Made by a program: the position numbers and the translations under genes. From JBOFSQ01 sp051651625 (GTDB lineage: Bacteria; Planctomycetota; Planctomycetia; Pirellulales; Thermoguttaceae): 64,000 nucleotides of DNA. How positions within the stretch are numbered: position 1 is the first letter of the stretch; every line of letters begins with the position of its first letter. Of the stretch, positions 56,512-64,000 are shown one piece after another. The notes under the pieces were generated by a model. It saw nothing but the letters and a program-made list of their open reading frames with translations, did no database searches and was not told where the DNA came from. The stretch spans positions 7,352 to 71,351 of the forward strand of contig JBOFSQ010000014.1 in the NCBI GenBank assembly GCA_051651625.1, written 5' to 3'.

Positions 56512-57495
56512 GTGAACAGTTACAAAACTCTCTGCATATTTGTGTTGCTGTTCGCGGCGCAACTTCGCGCCGCGACGTTTTGCACGTTCGATGCGTTCGA
56601 GATGGGCGTACCGATTCGCGTCACCATTGCGACGTGCGAATGTACGGGCCGCGAAGACGAAGTTCGCAGTGCTGCCGAATACGCGCTCGCGGCGTTCGCC
56701 GATGTCAACGCGACGATGAGCGACTACGATACCGAGAGCGAGATTTCGCGGCTGGTGCGGAGCGAGTGTGGAGTTTGGCACGAAGTAAGCGAACCGCTCG
56801 CAGCGGTCTTGATCGCGTCGAAAGAATACGCTGCTGCTTCTGGCGGTGCGTTTGATATTACGGTTGCACCGCTGGTTAAGTTGTGGCGACGTGCGCGGCG
56901 TGAAGGCGTTCTGCCAACGTGCGAACAGCTCGACAAGGCCAAACTTTGTGTTGGCAACGACTTATGGGAACTCGATACCGACAAACGTCGCGTTCGCTGG
57001 TCGCGTGACGGCGTGCGGTTCGACCTCGGTGCTATCGCAAAAGGTTACGCAATCGACCTTGCGTTTGAACGACTTGTTGCGCGCGGTTTTCGTTCGGTTC
57101 TCGTCGATGCTGGCGGCGACGTGCGTGTCGGAGACGCACCGACCGGCGAACAAGGTTGGCGACTCGGACTGCCGCCGTTCGGGCCCGACGAAAAACCGCA
57201 TCGTATTGTTTGCGTGAAAAACGTTGCCATTGCAACGTCTGGCGACACGGAACGTTTCGTTGAGATTGGCGGTATTCGTTATTCACACATCGTCGATCCG
57301 GTGACGGGTTACGGTCTTGTCGAGTCGCCGGTAGTTCTCGTTTCTGCACCGACGGCGATGGAAGCGGACGCACTTGCTTCGGCGGTGAGTGTTCTCGGCA
57401 GTTCGCGTGGACTTGCGCTGATCGAAACGCGCCCAGCGTGCGCCGCACTCGTGATAACGCCCGACTGCGAGACCGCATCGAAACGGTGGCAATAA
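56512..57495 (+). CDS. apbE: FAD:protein FMN transferase (ApbE family)
   Basis: A 327-residue exported protein starting at GTG 56512 with a signal peptide (residues 1-21, LCIFVLLFAAQLRAA). It attaches FMN to a threonine of target flavoproteins outside the cytoplasm. Family motifs are FDAFEMGVPIRVTI near residue 26, MSDYDTESEISRL, GGAFDITVAPLVKLW, VRFDLGAIAKGYAIDLA near 175, VDAGGDVRVG (flavin-binding region), ATSGDTERF, YSHIVDPVTG near 265 and SAPTAMEADALASAV with the magnesium-binding Asp. No Rnf, Nqr or other obvious flavoprotein target is adjacent. Confidence 0.94.
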   Translation: MNSYKTLCIFVLLFAAQLRAATFCTFDAFEMGVPIRVTIATCECTGREDEVRSAAEYALAAFADVNATMSDYDTESEISRLVRSECGVWHEVSEPLAAVLIASKEYAAASGGAFDITVAPLVKLWRRARREGVLPTCEQLDKAKLCVGNDLWELDTDKRRVRWSRDGVRFDLGAIAKGYAIDLAFERLVARGFRSVLVDAGGDVRVGDAPTGEQGWRLGLPPFGPDEKPHRIVCVKNVAIATSGDTERFVEIGGIRYSHIVDPVTGYGLVESPVVLVSAPTAMEADALASAVSVLGSSRGLALIETRPACAALVITPDCETASKRWQ

Positions 57496-57660
57496 GAACA
57501 CGAAGCGTAAGCGACCCTGTTTCGGATGGGATAGAACGGGCCTTTGGCCGTTGCGGATTTGATGCGGTGAGTGCATCCAAAACTTTTGCTATCCCCTGTG
57601 TTTCGTGCTCTGAATTTCTGCCTACTTCCCACTGTTTTGATTTCGGGTACAATCGTTGCC

Positions 57661-58782
57661 ATGTCAGTGAGACGAAAACCGTGTGAACAAACCACTCTAT
57701 CGGATAGGACGACGGAGTCAGTCCGTCGAGACTCCGCCAAGCAGGGGAACATCTTCGACGCCTTCGCGCGGAATATGTTCGCCCGCGTTGTCCTCTTTGC
57801 AGACTTCCTCAAAAACTACGCCTGCCCGAAGTTCGTTGCGCAGATCGACCTGACGGCCATCACTCCCGCACCCACCAATCTCTTCGGGAAAGAGGGAGCC
57901 GAGCGGATTGTCGATTTGGTGTTTCGGTGTCGGCTCAAGCACGGAAACGGGTCGCTGCTGGCGGTGATTCTGTTCGAACATCAAACCGGATCGCTCCGTA
58001 AGATTCCGCAAAAGTTGCTCAAATATATCAGCGCGATTTGGGAGGCCGAGTCGAAGGCAAAGCAACCGCTCTCGGCACCGTACTTCATTGTGCTGCGTAC
58101 CGGGAAAAAGCCACATCGCAAACCGTATCCGAAAATGGCCGACCTGCTCCCGAAGGACGCAAACGGCGAGAGTATAGGCACGGTGCCGGAAGTTGTGTAC
58201 GAAGTGGTTGATTTGCCAGCGTTGGATTTTAACAAGCTCATTGGCAAACCAGAATTGCGCCTCGTCGTCGGTCTGCTCAAGAAGATGACCGAAGGTCTGG
58301 AAGACGAGTTCATTGAGGCACTTCTTCCGATTCGAGAGTTCAAGACAGTTGAAGAGCAAATACAGTGGTTTCGGGACGCCTGTCCGTTTGTGGCGAAGGT
58401 TTGTGCGGCACACGGACGGAAGTTGGAAGTAGAACAAATCAATACCGCAGTCAAAAAAGTGATTGACAAAGGAGACAAAAAAATGATGCTCACAGTGTTT
58501 GAAGAAGCCGAATTACGCGGCGTCGCGCGCGGTCAAGCCATTGGAGAAGCTCGCGGTAAAGCCATTGGCGAAGCTCGCGGCGAAGCTCGCGGAGAAGCAC
58601 GCGGACAAGCTCGCGGCAAGATCGATATTTTGCTGGCGGTGATTCGCGCGAGGTTCAAGAGGGTGCCACGCAAACTGGAGAACACGATTCGCTCAATGAC
58701 CGACCCGACAGCACTCGATTCTTGGGCCGTCACTGCGGCGACGTGCAAGTCGCTGGCAGAGTTGGAAGCCGCTCTGGGGTGA
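57661..58782 (+). CDS. Rpn-family PD-(D/E)XK recombination-promoting nuclease / putative transposase
   Basis: A 373-residue protein starting MSVRRKPCEQ; the ATG follows a TACAAT box by 9 bases, and the longer frame from 57571 lacks family similarity. Residues 30-290 resemble RpnA/YhgA nucleases: DAFARNMFARVVLFADFLKNY, then KEGAERIVDLVFRCRL and LAVILFEHQTG (the D...E-x-Q catalytic core), KLLKYISAIWE, and PYFIVLRTGKK. The tail holds a short repeat (ARG-QA-IGEARG-KA-IGEARGEARGEARG) at about residues 285-320, encoded by tandem DNA, followed by a helical ending. These nucleases are linked to recombination and phage defence; multiple copies are typical in planctomycetes. Confidence 0.88.
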   Translation: MSVRRKPCEQTTLSDRTTESVRRDSAKQGNIFDAFARNMFARVVLFADFLKNYACPKFVAQIDLTAITPAPTNLFGKEGAERIVDLVFRCRLKHGNGSLLAVILFEHQTGSLRKIPQKLLKYISAIWEAESKAKQPLSAPYFIVLRTGKKPHRKPYPKMADLLPKDANGESIGTVPEVVYEVVDLPALDFNKLIGKPELRLVVGLLKKMTEGLEDEFIEALLPIREFKTVEEQIQWFRDACPFVAKVCAAHGRKLEVEQINTAVKKVIDKGDKKMMLTVFEEAELRGVARGQAIGEARGKAIGEARGEARGEARGQARGKIDILLAVIRARFKRVPRKLENTIRSMTDPTALDSWAVTAATCKSLAELEAALG

Positions 58783-58880
58783 CACTCGCTTACGTTTCGT
58801 GCTCTGATTCGGGGCACTCGCTTACGCTTCGTGTTCTGATTTTTTTCTTGTCACTCGCTTACGCTTCGTGCTCTGATTTT
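58783..58880 (-). repeat. Three inverted GAAGCGTAAGCGAGTG repeat copies
   Basis: Plus-strand units CACTCGCTTACGTTTCGTGC, CACTCGCTTACGCTTCGTG and CACTCGCTTACGCTTCGTGC, each followed by TCTGATT. They fill the 101-base gap between the Rpn gene and hflX and extend the hflX reading frame upstream without being part of it. Confidence 0.9.
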
Positions 58881-58883
58881 ATC

Positions 58884-60179
58884 ATGCTTGATCCCTCTAC
58901 ACACACCGACCGTCACACTCGTACCACGAGTGTGGGACGCGAGTCGGCGATTCTCGTTGGCGTTTATCTGTACGGCGAAGGGAACGACGCCGAACCACTC
59001 ACCGAACTCGCCGACCTCGCCGAGGCGGCGTCGGTGCAAGTCGTGGGCGAAATGATTCAGCGGCGCGACCGACCCGAAGCGAAAACATACATCGGTTCAG
59101 GGAAACTGATCGAACTCAAAGAACTCCTCGCCGCACGCGACGCCGATCTCGTCGTCTTCGACAACGACCTCGGCCCCGCACAAACTCGTAACCTCGAACA
59201 AGAACTGAAAGTCAAAGTCATTGACCGTACCGAACTGATTCTCGACATCTTCGCACACCGCGCGCAAACCGCCGAGGCACGACTCGCCGTCGAACTCGCG
59301 CAGCTCGAATACGCAATGCCACGACTAAAACAGATGTGGTCGCACCTCGAACGTCAAGGCGTCGGCGGCGTTGGTTTGCGTGGCCCCGGCGAAAAACAGC
59401 TCGAAGTAGATCGCCGCCTCGCGCAAAAACGAATCAACGACCTCAAAGACGAACTCGACGTGATTCATCGTCGCAAACAGCGAGAAGTTTCTGCAAGAAA
59501 ACAGTCGCGGACAGTCTCGCTCGTCGGCTACACGAACGCGGGGAAGAGTACGCTTCTAAACGTGCTAACCGGTGCCACCGAGTTTGCGAAGGACTTACTC
59601 TTCGCCACGCTCGACACCCGCACGCGACGCTGGCACCTTCCGGGTTGGGGGCCGGTGTTGCTTTCGGACACCGTTGGTTTCATCCGCGATTTGCCGCACC
59701 ATCTCGTCGCAAGTTTTCGCGCGACGCTCGAAGAAGCAACGCAGGCCGATCTACTTTTGCACATCGCCGACGCCTCTAGTCCCGTCGCGGCGCAGCAGAT
59801 CGCGGCGGCGTACACCGTGCTTGAAGAGATCGGAATTCGTGAAAAAGAAACGCTTCTTGTTCTCAATAAATGTGATGCTGCCTCGCAAGACACGCTCGCT
59901 GTTCTAACGGAAAAATATCCGACCGCCGTAACGATCAGCGCGAAGACCGGCGACGGACTAGATCGTTTCACCGTCGCCGTCAGCGACGCACTCAGCAGCG
60001 ACTTTGCGTCACTCACGCTGCGACTTCCTGTATCAAACGGACGTGTCGTCGCCCTCATCGCCAAAGAAGGCGAAATTTTCTCAAAGCAGTACACCGATGA
60101 AGAAGTCACCATCGAGTGCCGCATTCCAAAACACGTCGTCGGCCAGTTGCAGAAAGAGAGCGACGTGAAGTTTGCGTAA
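58884..60179 (+). CDS. hflX: Ribosome-associated GTPase HflX
   Basis: A 431-residue GTPase that splits or rescues stalled ribosomes. The start at 58884 (MLDPSTHTD) is used since upstream codons come from repeats. The N-terminal HflX domain has RPEAKTYIGSGKLIELKELL and VVFDNDLGPAQTRNLEQEL, then the HAQTAEARLAVELAQLEYAMPRLKQMWSHLERQ-type linker with GGVGLRGPGEKQLEVDRR. The GTPase has G1 GYTNAGKSTLLN near residue 215, G3 DTVGFIRDLPHHLVASF, and G4 NKCD. Length and order are standard. It is monocistronic between repeat blocks. Confidence 0.96.
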   Translation: MLDPSTHTDRHTRTTSVGRESAILVGVYLYGEGNDAEPLTELADLAEAASVQVVGEMIQRRDRPEAKTYIGSGKLIELKELLAARDADLVVFDNDLGPAQTRNLEQELKVKVIDRTELILDIFAHRAQTAEARLAVELAQLEYAMPRLKQMWSHLERQGVGGVGLRGPGEKQLEVDRRLAQKRINDLKDELDVIHRRKQREVSARKQSRTVSLVGYTNAGKSTLLNVLTGATEFAKDLLFATLDTRTRRWHLPGWGPVLLSDTVGFIRDLPHHLVASFRATLEEATQADLLLHIADASSPVAAQQIAAAYTVLEEIGIREKETLLVLNKCDAASQDTLAVLTEKYPTAVTISAKTGDGLDRFTVAVSDALSSDFASLTLRLPVSNGRVVALIAKEGEIFSKQYTDEEVTIECRIPKHVVGQLQKESDVKFA

Positions 60180-60243
60180 CGAAGACGTGAATGATGGCAT
60201 TAGAACTGTTCGGAAACACCAATTTGGGGCGATGTGGTAGTTC

Positions 60244-60345
60244 GGGTTCGGCATAGCCGAACCCGCCAGCCATACACCGCACGGCGTTTGGAGGGTTCGG
60301 CTATGCCGAACCGCAGCGAGGGTAACCGCGGTTGGAGCCGAACCG
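60244..60345. repeat. GGTTCGGCATAGCCGAACC palindromes, second locus
   Basis: Two palindrome copies (one in GGCATAGCC form, one in GGCTATGCC form) flank CATACACCGCACGGCGTTTG, the same layout as at 46861-46981. It lies between the converging hflX and HEAT-repeat genes. Confidence 0.88.
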
Positions 60346-60357
60346 CAGTGCGAGTGC

Positions 60358-62091
60358 TCACCCTTTCCGCACTGTGGCGAGTGCGTCGATGGCGATGCTT
60401 GAGACGCGGCGGTCGCCGTCGTGGGCGAGTTGTTGGAGGACGGCGATCACCGAATCGGTCGGTCTCTGTCGCTGTAATATCATGGCAAGTGTTGCGCGAA
60501 CGTCGAAACTGCTGTCGGTGGCAAGCGGCGTGATAGCTGGTTCCAAACTTTGGAGGAGTCCCGCCATCGCCGCTGTGCGGAGTGCAGCCACACGATACAC
60601 CGCCTGCGGCTGGCGTAACGCCGACTCAAGTACCGATGGTGTCTCGTGATCTATGTTGGCAACAATGTGTGCGAGCTGCGGGTCGTTAAACTTCGGGTCG
60701 TTAAGTGCTTGTTGTAAGAGCGAACGAACACGAAACTCTGGCTTCAAATCGTAAATCGCTTCGCGGATTTCAGTAGAGTGCGTTCGCAAATGTCGCAGAA
60801 AAACGTAGTCAACTTCTGCGCCTTTGAGTGCGTAGATTTGTCTCAACGCCTGCGCGCAGACACTCGGGTCAGCATCGGAGACAAGATCGAGCAGCAGCGA
60901 AAACGCCGACAGTTCTGGTAGCGATGAGAGTCGCTTGAGGATACTGATACGCCCTTCACTTGAGAAGCGAGTGAGTCCCCATCGAAGCAGCTCTTGGCGA
61001 CCAGAGACCGAGAGCGTCATGCAAAAGACGATTTGTAAGAACGGCAGTTCGCGCGAATCGACAATATCGGGGAGGTGTGGATTGTCGGGAGTGAGCCACG
61101 GCAGCGACTGGAACTCTTCAAGGTGACGCCGCATTGTGGCGTCGGGTATCGCGGTGATGACGTCGAGAAATCGCTGGGCAAAGTCGGGGTTGTCGATGTG
61201 GCGAATCTCGTCGTCAATGGCGGCGATGTGCGGCGAAGTCGGTGTGTGCGATGGGGCGACAAACGTTGCAAGCAGTAGCAGATAAAAACAGGCGTCGTGT
61301 CCGCCTTCGGTGAACAGTGCGGCGATGGGCGGGTCTTGTCGGTGAGACCAAACGACGCTGAAGATGTGTTCGACCATCGTCGCGTTTTGCGGCGAGACGA
61401 TGAGTGCTGCTTCGAGTGGTGCGGTGTTGTGGTGCGTCGCGTAGAGTTCGACGCCGCGCTGGAGTGCTAGTGAAACCGTCGCCTTGTCTTGGAGCGTGGT
61501 GCCGCCGACAACGAATGTATTTGTGTGTTCGGAATAAGTGTACGCATCGCCAGTTTCAGGGGTGCTGCGGACGACGCTACTACTGGGGAGTTTTTGTACG
61601 AGCTGTGCGTAGTCCGTCGCCGCCGATAACAGTGCGCGGCGTATCTCGACCGCAACGTCGTCTGGCACGACGAACAGCATCTCCGACAACATCGTTGCGG
61701 TCTCCGCCGTGAGTGGTACGCTCGACGCAAGTTTGGCATACGCGCGGCAGACGGCGGCGTCGCTGTGTGACTGTTCACGCAGGATCAATTCGCCGAGCGA
61801 CTCCCACGGAATCAGCCCTGCATCGCGCCATACCACCAGCGGAGAGTACGCCAAAACGTGGAGGAGCGGCAGACTCCAGCCGCCACCGGGCCGCGCGGCG
61901 AACTGCTCCACCGCACGCCCCTTGGTGTGGTCGTCGTCGGTGAGCAAATCGTGTGTCTGCAAGAGCTGCATCGCACGCTGCCGCGCCGCTTCAGGAAGAG
62001 ATGCAAGATAGAAATGGTCCATAGACGATTGTGAAGTTTGGTATGCGTTCACGGTATTTGGTCGTGCTGTCGTTGGCGTGTTATGATTCAT
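60358..62091 (-). CDS. HEAT-repeat-like protein of unknown function
   Basis: A 577-residue protein with no signal peptide or membrane helix. The C-terminal third consists of helical repeats of HEAT type, for example RISILKRLSSLPELSAFSLLLDLVSDADPSVCAQALRQIYAL, then SVLESALRQPQAVYRVAALRTAAMAGLLQSLEPAITPLATDSSFDVRATLAMIL, then VIAVLQQLAHDGDRRVSSIAIDALATV. The N-terminal part is also largely helical, leucine- and alanine-rich (LPEAARQRAMQLLQTHDLL). HEAT proteins act as scaffolds for protein or nucleic acid binding. The frame could start at MDHFYLASLPEA, 23 codons in. It converges on hflX and diverges from a repeat block. Confidence 0.75.
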   Translation of the reverse strand: MNHNTPTTARPNTVNAYQTSQSSMDHFYLASLPEAARQRAMQLLQTHDLLTDDDHTKGRAVEQFAARPGGGWSLPLLHVLAYSPLVVWRDAGLIPWESLGELILREQSHSDAAVCRAYAKLASSVPLTAETATMLSEMLFVVPDDVAVEIRRALLSAATDYAQLVQKLPSSSVVRSTPETGDAYTYSEHTNTFVVGGTTLQDKATVSLALQRGVELYATHHNTAPLEAALIVSPQNATMVEHIFSVVWSHRQDPPIAALFTEGGHDACFYLLLLATFVAPSHTPTSPHIAAIDDEIRHIDNPDFAQRFLDVITAIPDATMRRHLEEFQSLPWLTPDNPHLPDIVDSRELPFLQIVFCMTLSVSGRQELLRWGLTRFSSEGRISILKRLSSLPELSAFSLLLDLVSDADPSVCAQALRQIYALKGAEVDYVFLRHLRTHSTEIREAIYDLKPEFRVRSLLQQALNDPKFNDPQLAHIVANIDHETPSVLESALRQPQAVYRVAALRTAAMAGLLQSLEPAITPLATDSSFDVRATLAMILQRQRPTDSVIAVLQQLAHDGDRRVSSIAIDALATVRKG

Positions 62092-62092
62092 G

Positions 62093-62262
62093 GCACTCGC
62101 TTACGCTTCGTGTTCTTAATGCGTTACGTTAATAAGAACACGAAGCGTAAGCGAGTGCCCGAATTAATGCGTTACGTTAATAAGAAAACAAAGCGTGAGC
62201 GAGTGCCCGAATTAATGCGTTACGTTAATAAGAAAACAAAGCGTGAGCGAGTGCCCGAATCT
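62093..62262 (+). repeat. 48-bp tandem repeat derived from the GAAGCGTAAGCGAGTG family
   Basis: After one inverted copy (from 62095), a 48-base unit beginning TTAATGCGTTACGTTAATAA repeats at 62116, 62164 and 62212. In the second and third units the core is AAGCGTGAGCGAGTG, removing the usual in-frame TAA, so an open frame of LMRYVNKKTKRERVPE repeats runs through; it is not regarded as a gene. Confidence 0.9.
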
Positions 62263-62290
62263 GATCAGCCGTGAACGGACACATCACAAA

Positions 62291-63403
62291 TCACTTTCCC
62301 AAAAACGGCGTAGCCGCAACGGTTGCGGTCGCGAGTTGGCCACGGATGTCGATTTCGATTCGCGTACCAACAGCGGCAAGTGACGGCGGGACGTAACCCA
62401 TCGCAATCGGTCGCTGCAAGATTGGTGAAAACGTCCCGCTGGTGACGACGCCGATTTCGTTTCCACCGGCAACAATTTTGCACTCGTGACGCGCCGGACG
62501 CTGTGCGTCAAGAACGATCCCAACGCGAACGCGACTCAACGGTTCCGCAGAAAGTTTAACGAGTGCGTCGCGCCCGGGAAAATCTAGGCCCGTCAGGAAG
62601 ACAGCTTTTTCGAGTCCGGCTTCAAACGGATTTATCTCCTCGGTGATTTCGTGTCCGTAGAGCGGCATCGCGGCCTCAATTCGCAGCGAGTCGCGTGCCG
62701 CAAGACCGACCGGAAGCAGCGGCTCGATCCCAAGTTTGTGACCAGTCGCAAACAGACGTTCAACAAATGCAACCGCGTCGGCTGCTGGTAAGACGATCTC
62801 AAACCCGTCGCTGCCGGTGTAGCCGGTTCGCTTGACGAGCATTTCGCCGTGTACGCCCGCAACGTCGCTGAAGAACCCGCCGTGATAATAACGGAACTCC
62901 GCCGCAGACGGATCGACAACTTCCGCAACAAGACGCGGACTCTCCGGCCCTTGCACGGCGAGCATCGCCGTTTGGTCTGTTACGTCGGTCATCGAAATGT
63001 GCGGCGGGAGCGCGGCGGAAAAGATTTCGGCGTCGCGCGCACTGTTCGAGGCGTTGACGACAACATAGAACAACTCTTCGCCGTGCGTGTCGTTAAAGTG
63101 ACCGACGACGAGGTCGTCGATGATTCCGCCTCGCTGGTTTGTGAGGAGCGAGTAGCGGACGAGTCCGAACTTCATGTCGGCGATTCGTCGCGTGACGACG
63201 CTACCGAGAAACTCGCCCGCACCGGAGCCGCGAAAGACGAAGCGTCCCATGTGTGAGACATCCGTCACGCCGACGCCGCGGCGAACCGCGAGGTGCTCCT
63301 CGACGATACTTGTGTACTGAATCGGCATCGACCATCCCGCAAACGGAGCCATCCGCCCCTTTTGCGTGAGGTGCCAAGAATTAAGTGGAGTTGGTTTTGA
63401 CAT
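62291..63403 (-). CDS. gcvT: Aminomethyltransferase (glycine cleavage system T protein)
   Basis: A 370-residue enzyme that transfers the methylene group from lipoyl-H to tetrahydrofolate. It begins PLNSWHLTQKGRMAPFAGWSMPIQYTSIVEEHLAVRRGVGVTDVSHMGRF, typical of GcvT, with VTRRIADMKFGLVRYSLLTNQRGGIIDDLVV near residue 80, VNASNSARDAE, VKRTGYTGSDGFEIVLPAA, and SLRIEAAMPLYGHEITEEINPFEAGL near residue 235, ending GVVTSGTFSPILQRPIAMGYV. Residue order and length are standard. gcvH and gcvP are not in the window. A TAGAAT promoter lies just upstream. Confidence 0.96.
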   Translation of the reverse strand: MSKPTPLNSWHLTQKGRMAPFAGWSMPIQYTSIVEEHLAVRRGVGVTDVSHMGRFVFRGSGAGEFLGSVVTRRIADMKFGLVRYSLLTNQRGGIIDDLVVGHFNDTHGEELFYVVVNASNSARDAEIFSAALPPHISMTDVTDQTAMLAVQGPESPRLVAEVVDPSAAEFRYYHGGFFSDVAGVHGEMLVKRTGYTGSDGFEIVLPAADAVAFVERLFATGHKLGIEPLLPVGLAARDSLRIEAAMPLYGHEITEEINPFEAGLEKAVFLTGLDFPGRDALVKLSAEPLSRVRVGIVLDAQRPARHECKIVAGGNEIGVVTSGTFSPILQRPIAMGYVPPSLAAVGTRIEIDIRGQLATATVAATPFLGK

Positions 63404-63412
63404 AGTTGGAGT

Positions 63413-63440
63413 ATTCTACCGCATTTCGACTCGCCTTCAA
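63413..63440 (-). promoter_or_regulatory. Promoter TTGAAG-N16-TAGAAT for gcvT
   Basis: Minus strand: TTGAAG at 63435-63440, a 16-base spacer, TAGAAT at 63413-63418, only about 10 bases upstream of the start codon, so the leader would be nearly absent. Confidence 0.55.
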
Positions 63441-63487
63441 TGGCGGAGGTGGGTGTAGTACCCGTAACGGGGTGTAGTAAAGTTCAT

Positions 63488-63565
63488 TAGACTTGTTCGG
63501 AAACTTGCCAGTTGGTTTTGCATCTTTTACCGAACAGCATAAATTGACGTTTCCGAACTGGTCTA
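63488..63565. repeat. Inverted pair of the TAGACTTGTTCGGAAAC repeat
   Basis: TAGACTTGTTCGGAAAC at 63488-63504 faces GTTTCCGAACTGGTCTA at 63549-63565 across 44 bases. Related words occur at 21184-21200, 46997-47013 and 60201-60217. The rest of the 63440-63617 gap shows only CCCGTAACGGGG (63468-63480). Confidence 0.7.
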
Positions 63566-63617
63566 TTGCCTTGCCGTTGTGAAAACATGGGATAGATAGA
63601 TTGTAGTTTTATTCGTG

Positions 63618-64000
63618 CGTTGTCGCACATGCCCCGAATGCTAACTGGCGACTGCTCATTGCATTGGCACGGTTTGGTGGATTGCGAATGGTATCAGAGC
63701 CATTTTCGCTTAAGTGGAGTGGCATGACGATTTACAGTCCCAAAACGGAGCATTTAGCGGGCAAGGCGTTTCGCACGATTCCGATTTTTGCCGAGTTGCG
63801 TCCGTATTTAGAAGAAGTGTGGGACGCTACCCAAGAAGGAGGCGACGATTATGTTTTCCCGCTAGAGCATTTTACGTTTTCGCATACCCATCGTGTCGGA
63901 AGTAGTTCTTGCATTCGGTTGGCGTGAATAGCTGTGGCGAGGTTTGTAGAAATTCCTGCAGTTTGGAAACTTCACGAATCTGCTCACTACGCAACACAGA
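63618..64000 (+). pseudogene. Tyrosine recombinase (integrase) remnant, right edge
   Basis: From about 63618 one frame reads APNANWRLLIALARFGGLRMVSEPFSLKW, then SPKTEHLAGKAFRTIPIFAELRPYLEEVWD and DYVFPLEHF, which matches the N-terminal part of the catalytic domain of tyrosine recombinases, including the first catalytic Arg (GGLR). An in-frame TAG lies just upstream and the frame ends at 63927. After that, other frames give LETSR- and KFLQF-like fragments recalling the region before the second Arg, so several frameshifts are present. No complete catalytic set (R-H-R-Y) can be assembled. The fragment continues past the window edge. Confidence 0.7.

Noticed and set aside
62038..62274. 78-codon ORF rich in KTKRERVPE
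   Set aside because: Made of 48-bp repeat units; no start signal or similarity.

Overview
The window looks like a chromosomal segment of a planctomycete (Planctomycetota). The main evidence is two DUF1559 proteins with the pilin-like N-terminus typical of that phylum, a large alanine/glutamine-rich membrane protein, a short lysine-rich histone H1-like protein, a DnaA lacking the N-terminal interaction domain, and secreted glycosidases (GH36, GH78). Base composition is moderate. No rRNA or tRNA gene and no CRISPR array was seen. Several genes share a recognisable promoter form: TTG-type -35, 16-base spacer, TAGAAT (or 17 bases and TACAAT).

Layout. 1-5.3 kb (minus strand): an operon-like run of two DUF1559 proteins, a small lipoprotein and a GH36-like alpha-galactosidase that runs off the left edge. 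The first DUF1559 gene carries a 15-G homopolymer behind a strong promoter and Shine-Dalgarno. 5.3-12.6 kb (minus): an ATPase, then a tight six-gene catabolic operon (DeoC-type aldolase, FGGY kinase, GldA-type dehydrogenase, GntR/UTRA regulator, class II aldolase, PHP phosphoesterase) with a strong promoter and a candidate operator. Its substrate is not recognisable, and it is the best candidate for an undescribed pathway. 12.7-23.7 kb: housekeeping genes (proA, DUF1015, thiC, dnaA, an AddB-like nuclease, folD, an FmdB zinc ribbon, accD). 23.8-29 kb: a HigBA module with a frameshifted toxin, a secreted esterase, a CrtI-like oxidoreductase and a Dam-type restriction-modification pair. 29-34 kb: purM and an orphan RND permease followed by a long tandem repeat array. 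34-37 kb: a lone MvhD-like iron-sulfur protein and a second restriction-modification pair. 37-47 kb: GH78 rhamnosidase, a structured leader with the H1-like gene, a low-complexity membrane protein, RhuM, RsgA. 47-64 kb: a ComEA-like protein, gyrA, an AlbA_2 protein, an M50/HlyD fusion, DUF2442, an HD-GYP response regulator, ApbE, an Rpn-type nuclease, hflX, a HEAT-repeat protein, gcvT, and a decayed tyrosine recombinase at the right edge.

The second striking theme is the density of dispersed palindromic repeats between, and sometimes inside, genes. At least seven short families recur. One (core GAAGCGTAAGCGAGTG) forms arrays of up to about 16 units and supplies the stop codon of thiC and of the RND gene. 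A second (CCTATAGGACCTATACGTCC) underlies the N-terminal codons of the dnaA frame. A third pair of palindromes appears to have inserted in frame inside rsgA. Two large foldback elements (about 270 and 345 bp) resemble miniature mobile elements.

All functional calls are from reading translations and motifs; no database search was possible.
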